The notes under the pieces: generated by a model
What the model saw: only the letters and a program-made list of their open reading frames with translations
Told to the model about the DNA's origin: nothing
The model's database searches: none
Shown here: positions 1 through 10,385 of the stretch, piece after piece
How positions within the stretch are numbered: position 1 is the stretch's first letter
Layout: each line of letters begins with the position of its first letter
Assembly (NCBI GenBank): GCA_016793265.1
Contig: JAEUHT010000214.1
Span: 1-36,155, forward strand
From: Planctomycetota bacterium
GTDB taxonomy: Bacteria; Planctomycetota; UBA1135; UBA2386
Direction: 5' to 3'
Length of the DNA: 36,155 nucleotides
Translations under genes and position numbers: made by a program

Positions 1-14
1 CGGTCGCAGGGCGA

Positions 15-48
15 GACGGCGCTGGCGCCACCGCGGCGCATCGCCGTC
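15..48 (-). terminator. Probable terminator hairpin downstream of dnaK
   Basis: Nine bases past the dnaK stop, GACGGCG (15-21) pairs with CGCCGTC (42-48), and inside it GCGCC (25-29) pairs with GGCGC (35-39) around a 5-nt loop. The stem is very stable, but no U-rich tract follows on the minus strand, so this is a terminator by position and structure only. Confidence 0.5.
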
Positions 49-56
49 AGCTCACT

Positions 57-1952
<1,896 letters not shown>

Positions 1953-1968
1953 GGTCGCTCCTGCAGCA

Positions 1969-1988
1969 GCGGCACCGACCGGTGCCGC
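1969..1988 (-). promoter_or_regulatory. Perfect palindrome in the dnaK leader
   Basis: GCGGCACCG-AC-CGGTGCCGC is a 9-bp perfect inverted repeat with a 2-nt centre, 16 nt before the dnaK start and just upstream of the GGAG ribosome site. As RNA it could form a stem next to the ribosome site; as DNA it could be an operator. Its role is not established by the sequence. Confidence 0.45.
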
Positions 1989-2115
1989 GGTGGTTACAGA
2001 CTGCCCGTGGGGTGCCCGGGGCGGAACATCCGCTTCCGGCGAGGGCCCGCGCGCAAGACAAATGCCGTGCCCTCACCCGACACAGCCGCAACACTCTGTC
2101 GAACCGTGACTAGCG

Positions 2116-2136
2116 ACACCGAGCCTAGGCTCGTGT
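2116..2136. other. Palindrome between the MATE gene and dnaK
   Basis: CGAGCCTAGGCTCG (2120-2133) is a perfect 14-bp palindrome. Allowing one bulged C, the pairing extends to ACAC...GTGT (2116-2136). It lies about 50 bp past the MATE stop and about 170 bp before dnaK. It may be the MATE terminator (no U-tract is seen) or a protein-binding site. Confidence 0.35.
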
Positions 2137-2190
2137 GCGCCAATCTGGCAGCCTGACGGCGCCGCAGCGCTGCCATCCTGACAGCCTAAC
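2137..2190 (-). promoter_or_regulatory. Repeat cluster upstream of dnaK (candidate operator array)
   Basis: On the minus strand three related 13-mers occur: GTTAGGCTGTCAG (2178-2190), GTCAGGATGGCAG (2170-2182) and GTCAGGCTGCCAG (2145-2157). The first and third are spaced 33 bp apart, about three helical turns. They can also be read as two imperfect dyads of type CTGYCA-N3-TGGCRS (2170-2184 and 2137-2151). The array abuts the MATE stop codon and sits 185-238 bp upstream of dnaK. Confidence 0.4.
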
Positions 2191-3562
2191 AGCGGCGAGT
2201 TGGCCAGTTGCCGAACAGCACGAACAGCACCTGCAACACGGCCACCACGGCCATGCCGGCGAGCAGCGCGCCGAACAGCTCGCCGAGACCGCGGCCGTCG
2301 CCGGTGGCCAGGCGCAGCAAGACGAAGGCGATGGTGAAGCCGACCAGGTCGACGACCAGCGGCGAGAGCATGCGGCCAGCGCCTTGCACCGCCCCGATGG
2401 CGCCGAGCGCCACGGCCCCCGCCACCTGCGCCCAAGCCGCGCTGGCGAGGTAGAGCGCCGCCACCTGCACCACTTCGCCGCTGTGGTCCGGTACGAACCA
2501 ACGGACGAGCTGCGGCGCCATCTGCATCATGCCGAGCACGCAGCCGGCGCCGAGCGCACCGGCGGCGACGGCCGCCCACAGCCCCGCCGCCCGCGCGCAC
2601 GCCACGCGGCCGACCATCACCGCCCGCCCGGCGTACGCCGTCGCCGCGTTGGCGAAGCCGAGCGAGGCGAACAACACCAGGGTGTCGAGCCGCGTGGTGA
2701 TGCCGAGCGCTGCGGTCGCGCTGGCACCGAACCGCCGCACGACGCTCTCGGTCAGCACCAGTACGATGCTGGCGCGCAGGCCGATCTGCACCATCTGCGG
2801 CCAGGCGTCGCGCACCAGCGGCCACGCCACCGCCGGCGCCTGCCCCGCCGCCGCTTCGGCCCTGAGCGGCAGCACGTGGCCGCGGCGCCGCAGCCAGACG
2901 AAGGCCAGCACGGCGGCGACGGCTCGTCCGGCCACCGCGGCGTAGGCGGCACCGACGACACCGACCGGCGCCACGCCGACGAGCGGCCAGCCGAACAACA
3001 ACACGGCCGCCAGCAGCAGGTTGATGGCGTTCGCCAGCAGCAGCAGCGACAGCGGCATCAGCGCTTCGCCCGCCGCGCGCATCGCCGCGGTCGTCTGCAT
3101 CAGCAGGAACATCGGCAGGCAGCCGAGGTTGCTGACGACGAGGTAGTGCACGGCATCGTCGCGCACCACGCCGGTGAGGCCGGTGCCGTCGACCATCACC
3201 GCCGCCGGCAACGCCGTCAGCACCGACACCGCGAGCCCGAGCCAGAGCATGAACCAGTGCGCCTGCCGGTTCAGCGCGCGCGCACCCTTCGTATCCCCGT
3301 CGCCGAGGCGCCGCGCCAACCACGACAACAGCGCCGTCGAGATGCACTGGCCGACGATCATCGGCAGGAAGTTCCAGGTCGAGCCGACGTGCGCCGACTG
3401 CACCGCGTCTTCGCCGAGCCGGCCGACCATGGCGAGGTCGACGAGGTTGATCAGCGCGTGCGACGCGAGGCCGATCGCCAACGGCAGGCCCTGGCTCAAC
3501 ACGGCGACCGCAGGCGAACGGCGCAGCAGCGGGTCCGAGGGCTCGGCGGCGGTCGTCGTCAC
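2186..3562 (-). CDS. MATE-family multidrug/cation antiporter
   Basis: Inner-membrane protein of 458 aa with about 12 predicted hydrophobic helices in two repeated halves. Early segments (NLVDLAMVGRLGEDAVQSAHVG) match the MatE signature, in which proteins of this family exchange organic cations for Na+ or H+. The second half begins with the typical WPQMVQIGLRASIVLVLTESVV stretch followed by LGITTRLDTLVLFASLGFANAA. The start is a GTG lying 6 nt after a TACTGT -10-like box (3569-3574), with no ribosome-binding site, which suggests a leaderless transcript. The substrate cannot be told from sequence. It shares strand with dnaK but the 233-bp gap argues against an operon. Confidence 0.9.
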   Translation of the reverse strand: MTTTAAEPSDPLLRRSPAVAVLSQGLPLAIGLASHALINLVDLAMVGRLGEDAVQSAHVGSTWNFLPMIVGQCISTALLSWLARRLGDGDTKGARALNRQAHWFMLWLGLAVSVLTALPAAVMVDGTGLTGVVRDDAVHYLVVSNLGCLPMFLLMQTTAAMRAAGEALMPLSLLLLANAINLLLAAVLLFGWPLVGVAPVGVVGAAYAAVAGRAVAAVLAFVWLRRRGHVLPLRAEAAAGQAPAVAWPLVRDAWPQMVQIGLRASIVLVLTESVVRRFGASATAALGITTRLDTLVLFASLGFANAATAYAGRAVMVGRVACARAAGLWAAVAAGALGAGCVLGMMQMAPQLVRWFVPDHSGEVVQVAALYLASAAWAQVAGAVALGAIGAVQGAGRMLSPLVVDLVGFTIAFVLLRLATGDGRGLGELFGALLAGMAVVAVLQVLFVLFGNWPTRRC

Positions 3563-3568
3563 CCGCGC

Positions 3569-3574
3569 ACAGTA
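3569..3574 (-). promoter_or_regulatory. -10-like box 6 nt before the MATE start
   Basis: TACTGT on the minus strand ends 6 nt before the GTG at 3562. Transcription would begin at or within a base of the start codon. No -35 match is seen at 16-18 bp. One of several such boxes in the window. Confidence 0.45.
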
Positions 3575-3612
3575 GCTGGCGGACGCACCCGGCGCCTCTG
3601 GCTCCGTCGCAC

Positions 3613-3987
3613 CTACTTCGGGCCGAGCATCTCGCGCACGCGGTCGAGGATGCGCGTCGGGCTGAACGGCTTGGTCATGTAGTCGTTGGCGCCCGCGGTC
3701 TTGCCGACCTCACGATCACACTCCTGGCCCTTCGCCGTCAGCAGCACGATCTTGACGCCGTCGAGCGTGGCGTCGGCGCGCACCTGCTCGGTGACCTGGA
3801 AGCCGTTCATCTTCGGCATCATCACGTCGAGGAAGACCAGGTCCGGCTTGTGGGTGCGGATGGCGGCGAGCGCCTCCTCGCCGTTGCGCGCCTCGAACAC
3901 CTCGTAGTCGTCCTTGCGCAGCACGAAGGTCAGCGACCGGCAGATGAACGGCTCGTCGTCGACCACCAGGATGCGTGCCTTGCTCAT
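3613..3987 (-). CDS. Single-domain response regulator (receiver)
   Basis: A stand-alone REC domain of 124 aa with no output domain. ILVVDDEPF supplies the acidic pocket, LVFLDVMMPKMNGF the phospho-acceptor Asp, VLLTAK the conserved Thr region and TKPF the conserved Lys. The ATG overlaps the stop of the upstream phosphatase gene (ATGA), and GGAGG lies just before it, so it is translationally coupled. Context suggests that it feeds a partner-switching or phosphatase pathway rather than binding DNA itself. The cognate histidine kinase is not adjacent; the kinase at 7459-8697 has its own NtrC-type partner. Confidence 0.95.
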   Translation of the reverse strand: MSKARILVVDDEPFICRSLTFVLRKDDYEVFEARNGEEALAAIRTHKPDLVFLDVMMPKMNGFQVTEQVRADATLDGVKIVLLTAKGQECDREVGKTAGANDYMTKPFSPTRILDRVREMLGPK

Positions 3988-5555
3988 GCTCCACCTCCGT
4001 CCGTACAGCGGATCGCCACCATGGTGACATCGTCCGAGCCCACACTGCCGCGGCGGAAGCCATCGAGCGCCTGCACGATGCCATCCACCAGTTGCCGCGC
4101 CGAAGCGCCCGGCGCCAGCTGCGCCATCAGCGCCGCCAGCCGCTCCTCGCCGAACATCTCGCCGGTCTCGTCGACCGCCTCGGTGATGCCGTCGGTGTAG
4201 AGCAGCAGCACGTCGCCGGGCTCCAGTTCGAGCCGGCGCGCCTCGTACTCGGGCGCCGGCAGGAAGCCGAGGATCGTGCTGTCGCTGGCGACGGCCTCGA
4301 CGCGGTCGTCGCGGGCGCGATAGATGAACAGGTCGTTGTGCCCGGCGCTGACGTAGTCGACGCCGCGCTCGCCCTCGGCCACCGCCACCGCCGCCGCGGT
4401 CAGGAAGCGCTCGGTGCGCGTCAGGTCGTCGTACATGCGCGACGCCAGCGCCGCGAACACCTGCTCGGCGCGCCCGTGCACCGAGGCCAGCGTGCGCAGC
4501 ATGGCGCGGGCGCCGACCATGACCATGCCCGAGGCGAGGTTGTGGCCGGAGACGTCGGCGATCACCACCAGCGTGCGGCCGTCGGCCAACGGCACGTAGT
4601 CGAAGTAGTCGCCGCCGACCGCGCCGCAGGCGAAGTATCGCGCGGCGATGTCGAAGCCGGCGAGCTGCACCGGGCGCGCCGGCAGCACCTGGTGCTGGAT
4701 CGTATGCGCCATGCTGAGCTCCTTGCCGAGCTCGGCGGTCTTGCGGGCGCCGAGCACCGACCCGAGCATGGCTGCGAACGACTCGGCGAGCTGGCCCTCT
4801 TCGTTGTCGAGCTGGTTCTCGACGCCGTAGCTGGTGGCCTTGTCGATCAGGAACATGGCCCCCAACAGCACCCGCTTGTCGCCGGCGCCGTAGCTGACCG
4901 GCACACCGAGGATCTCGCGTTCGGCGAGGTGCTCGACCGAACCCGGGCTGCCGAGCCGGCGGCCGGCCGGCACCGTGCGCAGCACGACGCCCTCGCTGGC
5001 GAGCACGTCGGCGAGCATGCCTTCGATCCCCTGCACCGCGTCGAGTTCCTGGGCCCGCGTGCGCACCGCCTCGCTGTCGATCGACGTGTGCACCACGACC
5101 TCGCAGCAGGACTTGGCCGGCACGTGGGCGAAGTAGACGACGTGTTTCACCTCGGCCGCGACCTGGCAGGCGCGCACGCCGAGGTTGGCGATCTCGGCGT
5201 CGTCGCCGCCGGCCGACAGCCGCGGCAGGGTCTCGCCGTACATCGACACCATCTCGAGCAAGCGCAGCGAGCTGGTGTTCATGCTGTCCATGTCCGACTC
5301 GAGCCGTTCACGCTCGACCACGGCGGCGAGCAGCGCCTGCACGAGTTCGACGGCCCCTTCGGCACCGGCCGGCACCGCGGCCACCAGGGCGCCCTCGGGC
5401 ATCGCCGCGCGCAGCTCGGTGCCGCCGGCGCCGGCCTGGCCGAAGCTCGCGGCCGGGGCACCGTTCGCATCCAGCACGCGCACGGCGACGCCGTCGAACG
5501 CGCGCGGGATCGCCGCGAGCAGCTCCGTGGAACCCTGATGGATGGCCAAGGGCAC
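3984..5555 (-). CDS. GAF-SpoIIE serine phosphatase (PP2C family, RsbU-like)
   Basis: A 523-aa protein with a variable N-terminal sensor region, a GAF-like middle (about residues 100-250) and a C-terminal SpoIIE/PP2C phosphatase. Phosphatase motifs are clear: GAVGGDYFDY, VIADVSGHNLASG, YVSAGHNDLFIY and LLYTDGITEAVDE, which carry the metal-binding acidic residues. A helical linker with LSMAHTIQHQVLP precedes the catalytic part, as in RsbU/RsbP-type enzymes that dephosphorylate STAS anti-anti-sigma proteins. The GTG start lies 1 nt after the stop of the upstream ATPase gene, and the stop overlaps the receiver gene, so the three form one operon. The expected STAS substrate is not encoded here. 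Confidence 0.93.
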   Translation of the reverse strand: MPLAIHQGSTELLAAIPRAFDGVAVRVLDANGAPAASFGQAGAGGTELRAAMPEGALVAAVPAGAEGAVELVQALLAAVVERERLESDMDSMNTSSLRLLEMVSMYGETLPRLSAGGDDAEIANLGVRACQVAAEVKHVVYFAHVPAKSCCEVVVHTSIDSEAVRTRAQELDAVQGIEGMLADVLASEGVVLRTVPAGRRLGSPGSVEHLAEREILGVPVSYGAGDKRVLLGAMFLIDKATSYGVENQLDNEEGQLAESFAAMLGSVLGARKTAELGKELSMAHTIQHQVLPARPVQLAGFDIAARYFACGAVGGDYFDYVPLADGRTLVVIADVSGHNLASGMVMVGARAMLRTLASVHGRAEQVFAALASRMYDDLTRTERFLTAAAVAVAEGERGVDYVSAGHNDLFIYRARDDRVEAVASDSTILGFLPAPEYEARRLELEPGDVLLLYTDGITEAVDETGEMFGEERLAALMAQLAPGASARQLVDGIVQALDGFRRGSVGSDDVTMVAIRCTDGGGA

Positions 5556-5556
5556 C

Positions 5557-6000
5557 TCAGGTCCGGGCGATCACGCGCACACACTTGGTCATGCGCACGA
5601 CGTTCCAGTCCGCCACCCGTTCGTAGTCGATGCGGTCCATCACCAGACGTGCGATGTGGATGCCGAAGCCGCCGGCCTCGGTCGGCATCGAGTCGTCGCG
5701 CCCCGGGACGACCGGCTCGTAGGTGAGCGGGTCGAACGGCGGCGCCTGGTCGCGCAGGCAGATCTCGAAGCTGTCTTCCTGCAGCGTGAACACGACCTCG
5801 ATCGGTTTCGACTCGTCGAGTTCGTAGCCGTGGCGCAGCACGTTGGTGACCATCTCCTGCAGCGCCAGCAGCACGTTGTAGCGGGTGCCCTCCGGATCCT
5901 CGTCGAAGACGACGGAGTCGAGCATCGTCTCGCCGGTTTGCCAAACGAGCCGGAGGTGGTCCAGTGGACCCGTCAGTCGGATTGCTACCTGGGCGAACAT
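5557..6000 (-). CDS. Anti-sigma-factor-type ATP-binding protein (RsbW/HATPase_c_2)
   Basis: A GHKL-fold ATPase of 147 aa, the size of RsbW/SpoIIAB-type serine kinases. N-box EMVTNVLRHGY, G1-like LRDQAPPFDP and G2 GGFGIHIAR are visible. I start it at MFAQVAIRL (ATG at 6000); an upstream in-frame extension to 6075 has a composition unlike the domain. Members of this family either phosphorylate STAS proteins and bind a sigma factor, or act as bare regulatory ATPases. It is the first gene of the signalling operon with the SpoIIE phosphatase and receiver and is divergent from the amidase gene. Confidence 0.88.
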   Translation of the reverse strand: MFAQVAIRLTGPLDHLRLVWQTGETMLDSVVFDEDPEGTRYNVLLALQEMVTNVLRHGYELDESKPIEVVFTLQEDSFEICLRDQAPPFDPLTYEPVVPGRDDSMPTEAGGFGIHIARLVMDRIDYERVADWNVVRMTKCVRVIART

Positions 6001-6123
6001 CGTTGGTCTCACCGCCTCTATCGGCTGGGGTCCACGCCGCCATGAACCATTCGCCGGCCGGTGGTCCGGGCACACCCTCGATGCAGCCGGCGCGGGCGGA
6101 CCAACCGGCCCGGGCCAACCGGC

Positions 6124-6202
6124 CCCAGGCGACGGTGGCGCCGGAGCCAGGGCCGCGGTAGCTTCTGGCGACTGTTATTCGCGGTGACCCGCGTCGCCTG
6201 GG
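6124..6202. repeat. Spaced inverted repeat in a divergent intergenic region
   Basis: CCCAGGCGAC (6124-6133) and GTCGCCTGGG (6193-6202) are perfect 10-bp inverted copies 59 bp apart. They lie between the anti-sigma-type ATPase gene and the amidase gene. An 11-bp direct repeat CCAACCGGCCC (6101-6111, 6115-6125) lies beside the first arm. They could be paired binding sites or chance in GC-rich DNA. Confidence 0.3.
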
Positions 6203-6231
6203 CCGGCGGCCGTGTCCTGGAGGGATCGAAC

Positions 6232-7314
6232 TTGACTGACCATCGTGCGTGCGCGCTGAGCGCTTCCGCGGTTCCGTTGGCGCGGCGTGGCCGAAGCCGG
6301 GGCACCGTCTGGGTCCTGCTCGCGAGCCTCTGGCTGGCCACGGCGTGCGCTGGAACGGGCCAGCGCCGGGCCACGGCCTACCAGGCCCCGACGATCGTCT
6401 CGGTCGCGGTGACCATGGGCCCGGGCGCCTTGCCGGTCGAGGACGAGCAAGAACGCCTCGCCCGCATGGAGACCGCGCCGGCGCAACTGCGCCTCGCCTG
6501 GCTGCAGTTGCAGCAGCGCCAGGCCCGCGCCGCGCTCGACAGCACGGCGCGGGTGCTCTACGGCACCAACCGCCCCACCGCCAACGAAGAAGCGTTCGCG
6601 CGCTACCTGCGCGCCGAGGCCTTCGCCCTCGACCACGCCCCGGAACGCGGCGCCTTCGATCTGCAGCGCGCCAACGAGCTGGCGGTCGACCCCGAGCTGC
6701 GCCGGTTGCTGGCCAAGGCAACGCCGCACCACGATGAGGCCGCGGCCGTGGTGGCCGGTGCCGATCTCGTGATCCAGCCGCGCCGGGCCTGGCAACCGGC
6801 CCCGGTGGTGGCGGCGAAGCTCGACGCGATGCAGCGCCCGCGGCGCGTGACGATCCACCACTCGGCGATGTACTTCCGCGACACGCGGCCGGCGGCCTGC
6901 GCCACGCAGATCCAGCAGATCCAGCGCGAGCACATGCGCGGCCGCGGCTACGGCGACATCGGCTACCACTTCCTGATCGACCCTTCCGGTCGCATCTGGG
7001 AAGGCCGCGAGATGAAGTACCAAGGCGCCCACGCGCTCGGCGACAACAACGTCGCCAACATCGGCATCTGCGTGCTCGGCAACTTCATGCGCGGGCGCAA
7101 CGGCCAGGGCCCGACGCCCCAGCAGGTCGACAGCATGCAGCGCCTGGTGCTGCAGCTGATGCAGCGCTACCGGTTCGGCGCCGACGCCATCCTGTGCCAC
7201 AGCGACCTGCGCGCCACCGAGTGCCCGGGCCCGCTGATGGAAGGGCTCGTGCAGCAGTTCGCCCGCGAGCTGCAACGCACCGGCGGCCGCCTCGCCGCCG
7301 CCGCCAGCCCCTGA
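6232..7314 (+). CDS. N-acetylmuramoyl-L-alanine amidase, PGRP/Amidase_2 lipoprotein
   Basis: Predicted exported enzyme of 360 aa that cleaves the bond between MurNAc and L-Ala in peptidoglycan. I use the TTG at 6232 because GGAGGG sits 7 nt upstream; this start gives a basic N-terminus and a hydrophobic stretch ending in LATAC, a plausible lipobox (Cys39). Residues 40-200 are helical and Ala/Arg-rich, without a recognised domain. The catalytic domain runs from VTIHHSA (first zinc ligand His209) through GDIGYHFLIDPSGRIWEGR to CHSDLRATECPG, where His323 and Cys331 complete the zinc site. Zinc ligands and the WEG motif are intact, so it should be active. It is followed by a kinase gene 144 bp downstream. 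Confidence 0.9.
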   Translation: MTDHRACALSASAVPLARRGRSRGTVWVLLASLWLATACAGTGQRRATAYQAPTIVSVAVTMGPGALPVEDEQERLARMETAPAQLRLAWLQLQQRQARAALDSTARVLYGTNRPTANEEAFARYLRAEAFALDHAPERGAFDLQRANELAVDPELRRLLAKATPHHDEAAAVVAGADLVIQPRRAWQPAPVVAAKLDAMQRPRRVTIHHSAMYFRDTRPAACATQIQQIQREHMRGRGYGDIGYHFLIDPSGRIWEGREMKYQGAHALGDNNVANIGICVLGNFMRGRNGQGPTPQQVDSMQRLVLQLMQRYRFGADAILCHSDLRATECPGPLMEGLVQQFARELQRTGGRLAAAASP

Positions 7315-7385
7315 CCGCAGCCCCCCCCCAGCGCCCCCTGGCGCCGCACCTGCGAGCCCGCACGGCCGGCGTCCACCCGATGCCC

Positions 7386-7438
7386 GGGCCGGCCGCCTGC
7401 CGGGTCCTTGCGTCGCCGGCAGCTTCGCCCGCCGGCCC
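7386..7438 (+). terminator. Nested stem-loop between the amidase and kinase genes
   Basis: Outer arms GGGCCGGC (7386-7393) and GCCGGCCC (7431-7438) enclose inner arms CTGCCGG (7397-7403) and CCGGCAG (7416-7422). It lies 71 bp after the amidase stop and 20 bp before the kinase ATG. It may terminate the amidase transcript or form part of the kinase leader; no U-tract is seen. Confidence 0.35.
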
Positions 7439-7458
7439 CTGACAGTCGATACAGCGGC

Positions 7459-8675
7459 ATGGCCAGGATCCCAGCCGCTGATCGCCCCGCCCCACCGGCG
7501 CTGCGTGGTGCGCGTACGAGCTGCGCCCTGCTGACCCTGCTGACGATCCTGCTGGCGTGGCCGACGCCGACGCCTGCCTTGGCCGTGATCGTGCGGCCGT
7601 TCTACTTCGGCCTCCTGTTCTGGTTCTTCCGCCGCACGGCGCGGCAGAGCCCCGAACTGCACGGCCAGGCGATGCGGCTGGTCTGCGGTGGCTTCCTCGT
7701 GCTCGGGCTCGCCTTCCTGGCCGCGGCGCTGATCCACTTCGCCGGTCTCGACCGCGCCTCGGCCGCGTTCACCTACCTGCGCGACGTCTGCGAACGCGGC
7801 GCCTTCCTGCTGCTCGGCACCTCGCTGCTGGCGTTCGGGCTGATGCTCTGGATCCCGCAGGTGCTGGCCAACCACCGCCTGCTCGAAGTGCACTTCGCGC
7901 AGCAGTCGGGCCAGCTCGAGCTGGCGGAGTCCACCCGCTCCGAGCTCGAACAGCGCCTGGTCGACGCCGACCGCCGCGCCATGCTCGGCGAACTCGCCGC
8001 CAGCATCGCCCACGACCTGCGCAACCCGCTGACGATCGTCAAGGGCACCGCCGAGTCGTTGTGCCGGCGGCCGCGTTCGACGAACGAAGTCGCCGAACAC
8101 ACCGCCGTCATCCGCCGCAACATCGAGAAGGCCGACGCGACGCTGAACGCGTTGATCGATCTCGGCCGGCCGCGCAGCGAGGCGGCCGCCGAGCTCGATG
8201 CCGCGGCCGTGCTGCGCGAGGTCGTCGAGCTGCTGCACGTCGAAGCCCGCCGCCGGCACGTCACGCTGCGGCTGCAGCCCGGCGGCGGCGGCGCCGTCGT
8301 ACGCGCCGATCGGGCCCTGCTCGTGCAGGCGCTGTTGAACCTGGCGCTCAACGCGGTGCAGGCGACGGCGCAAGGCGGCACCGTGACGCTGCGGGCGCGC
8401 CGGCTCGCGTCTGCCCACCGCCGCGGCGTGGTGCTGGCGGTCGAAGATCGTGGCCACGGCCTGATGCCGAGCGTGCGCGAACGCGTCGGCACCCCGTTCT
8501 TCACCACCAAGCAGGGCGGCACCGGGCTCGGTCTGTCGAGTTGCCGCCGCATCGCCATCGAGCTCGGTGGCAGCGTCGGCCTGTACCCGCGCCAGCGCGG
8601 CGGCGCCCGCGCCATGCTGCTGCTGCCCGCAGGCGGCCCCAGCGCCGCCGCCACCCGCCCCATCGAGGAGCCGGC

Positions 8676-8697
<22 letters not shown>
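7459..8697 (+). CDS. Membrane sensor histidine kinase (NtrB-like)
   Basis: Two-component kinase of 412 aa. Residues 22-132 form about four hydrophobic helices with little periplasmic sequence, so the signal is probably sensed in the membrane. A coiled-coil linker (about 140-175) leads to the H-box SIAHDLRNPL with phospho-acceptor His185. The ATPase domain has the N-box NLALNAVQA, G1 VEDRGHGL, the F-box PFFTTK and G2 GGTGLGLSS. The ATG at 7459 was chosen over an upstream in-frame start at 7408 because the upstream part lies in the hairpin-rich gap. The 3' end overlaps the next gene, an NtrC-type regulator, by 22 bp, so they are a cognate pair. Confidence 0.95.
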
Positions 8698-10040
<1,343 letters not shown>

Positions 10041-10044
10041 TCGC

Positions 10045-10083
10045 CGCGCCGGGCCCCGTCCGCGCCGGGCCCCGTCCGCGCCG
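10045..10083. repeat. 16-bp tandem repeat, about 2.4 copies
   Basis: CGCGCCGGGCCCCGTC at 10045-10060 is repeated exactly at 10061-10076, and a third copy begins at 10077 and decays. It starts 4 bp after the NtrC-type regulator stop. The GGGCCC core makes each unit partly self-complementary. Confidence 0.7.
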
Positions 10084-10279
10084 CGGTCCGGTCCGGGCCC
10101 CACACCGCGGCACCACGCCCCGACCGAGCCGACCATGGCGCGCCCGCCATGGTGCGCTCGCCAGCATGGCGCGCGTGCCCCGGTCGCCGGCCGCCGCCAG
10201 CACCCATGCCATCGCCGGCTGACCTCGCCAACAGCTTGGCCCCTCGTGTGCTCCTGGACCGGTGGACACTCCGGCAGCC

Positions 10280-10318
10280 CTCGCGGCCGCACCCCGTTCC
10301 CCGGGGGGCGGCCGCGAG
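10280..10318 (+). terminator. Strong GC-rich hairpin, probable terminator
   Basis: CTCGCGGCCGC (10280-10290) and GCGGCCGCGAG (10308-10318) pair perfectly over 11 bp, and CCCC/GGGG inside extends the stem past a single bulged A. It lies 240 bp after the regulator stop and about 55 bp before the next promoter, which would insulate the two units. There is no U-tract. Confidence 0.5.
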
Positions 10319-10372
10319 CCTGTACCGGCCGTGGTTCCAGCGCTGGCGTGTCGTTGCGCCGCTGGGGCGGCC

Positions 10373-10378
10373 TACTAT
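10373..10378 (+). promoter_or_regulatory. -10 box 7 nt before the DUF1573-like gene start
   Basis: TACTAT ends exactly 7 nt before the ATG at 10386, and no ribosome-binding site is present between them. This is the expected layout for a leaderless transcript starting at the ATG. The -35 region is poor (GTCGTT at 17 bp). Confidence 0.55.
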
Positions 10379-10385
10379 TCGCCGC

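Larger units (their letters stand above)
10041..10385 (+). other. Gene-free 345-bp stretch with repeats, hairpin and promoter
   Basis: No convincing gene lies here. It contains a 16-bp tandem repeat CGCGCCGGGCCCCGTC at 10045-10060 and 10061-10076 with a partial third copy, three copies of CATGGYGCGC (10134-10143, 10148-10157, 10165-10174), a very strong hairpin (10280-10318) and a -10 box (10373-10378) for the next gene. An in-frame extension of the downstream gene back to 10149 exists but its composition is not coding-like. Confidence 0.6.

Noticed and set aside
1953..2185. CIRCE or sigma-32 heat-shock element before dnaK
   Set aside because: Neither TTAGCACTC-N9-GAGTGCTAA nor a convincing CTTGAAA/CCCCAT pair is present.
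10342..10357. Possible sigma-54 promoter (TGGCGTG...TTGC) before the DUF1573-like gene
   Set aside because: The GG-to-GC distance is one base short of the strict sigma-54 spacing, and a better TACTAT -10 box lies 7 nt before the start codon.
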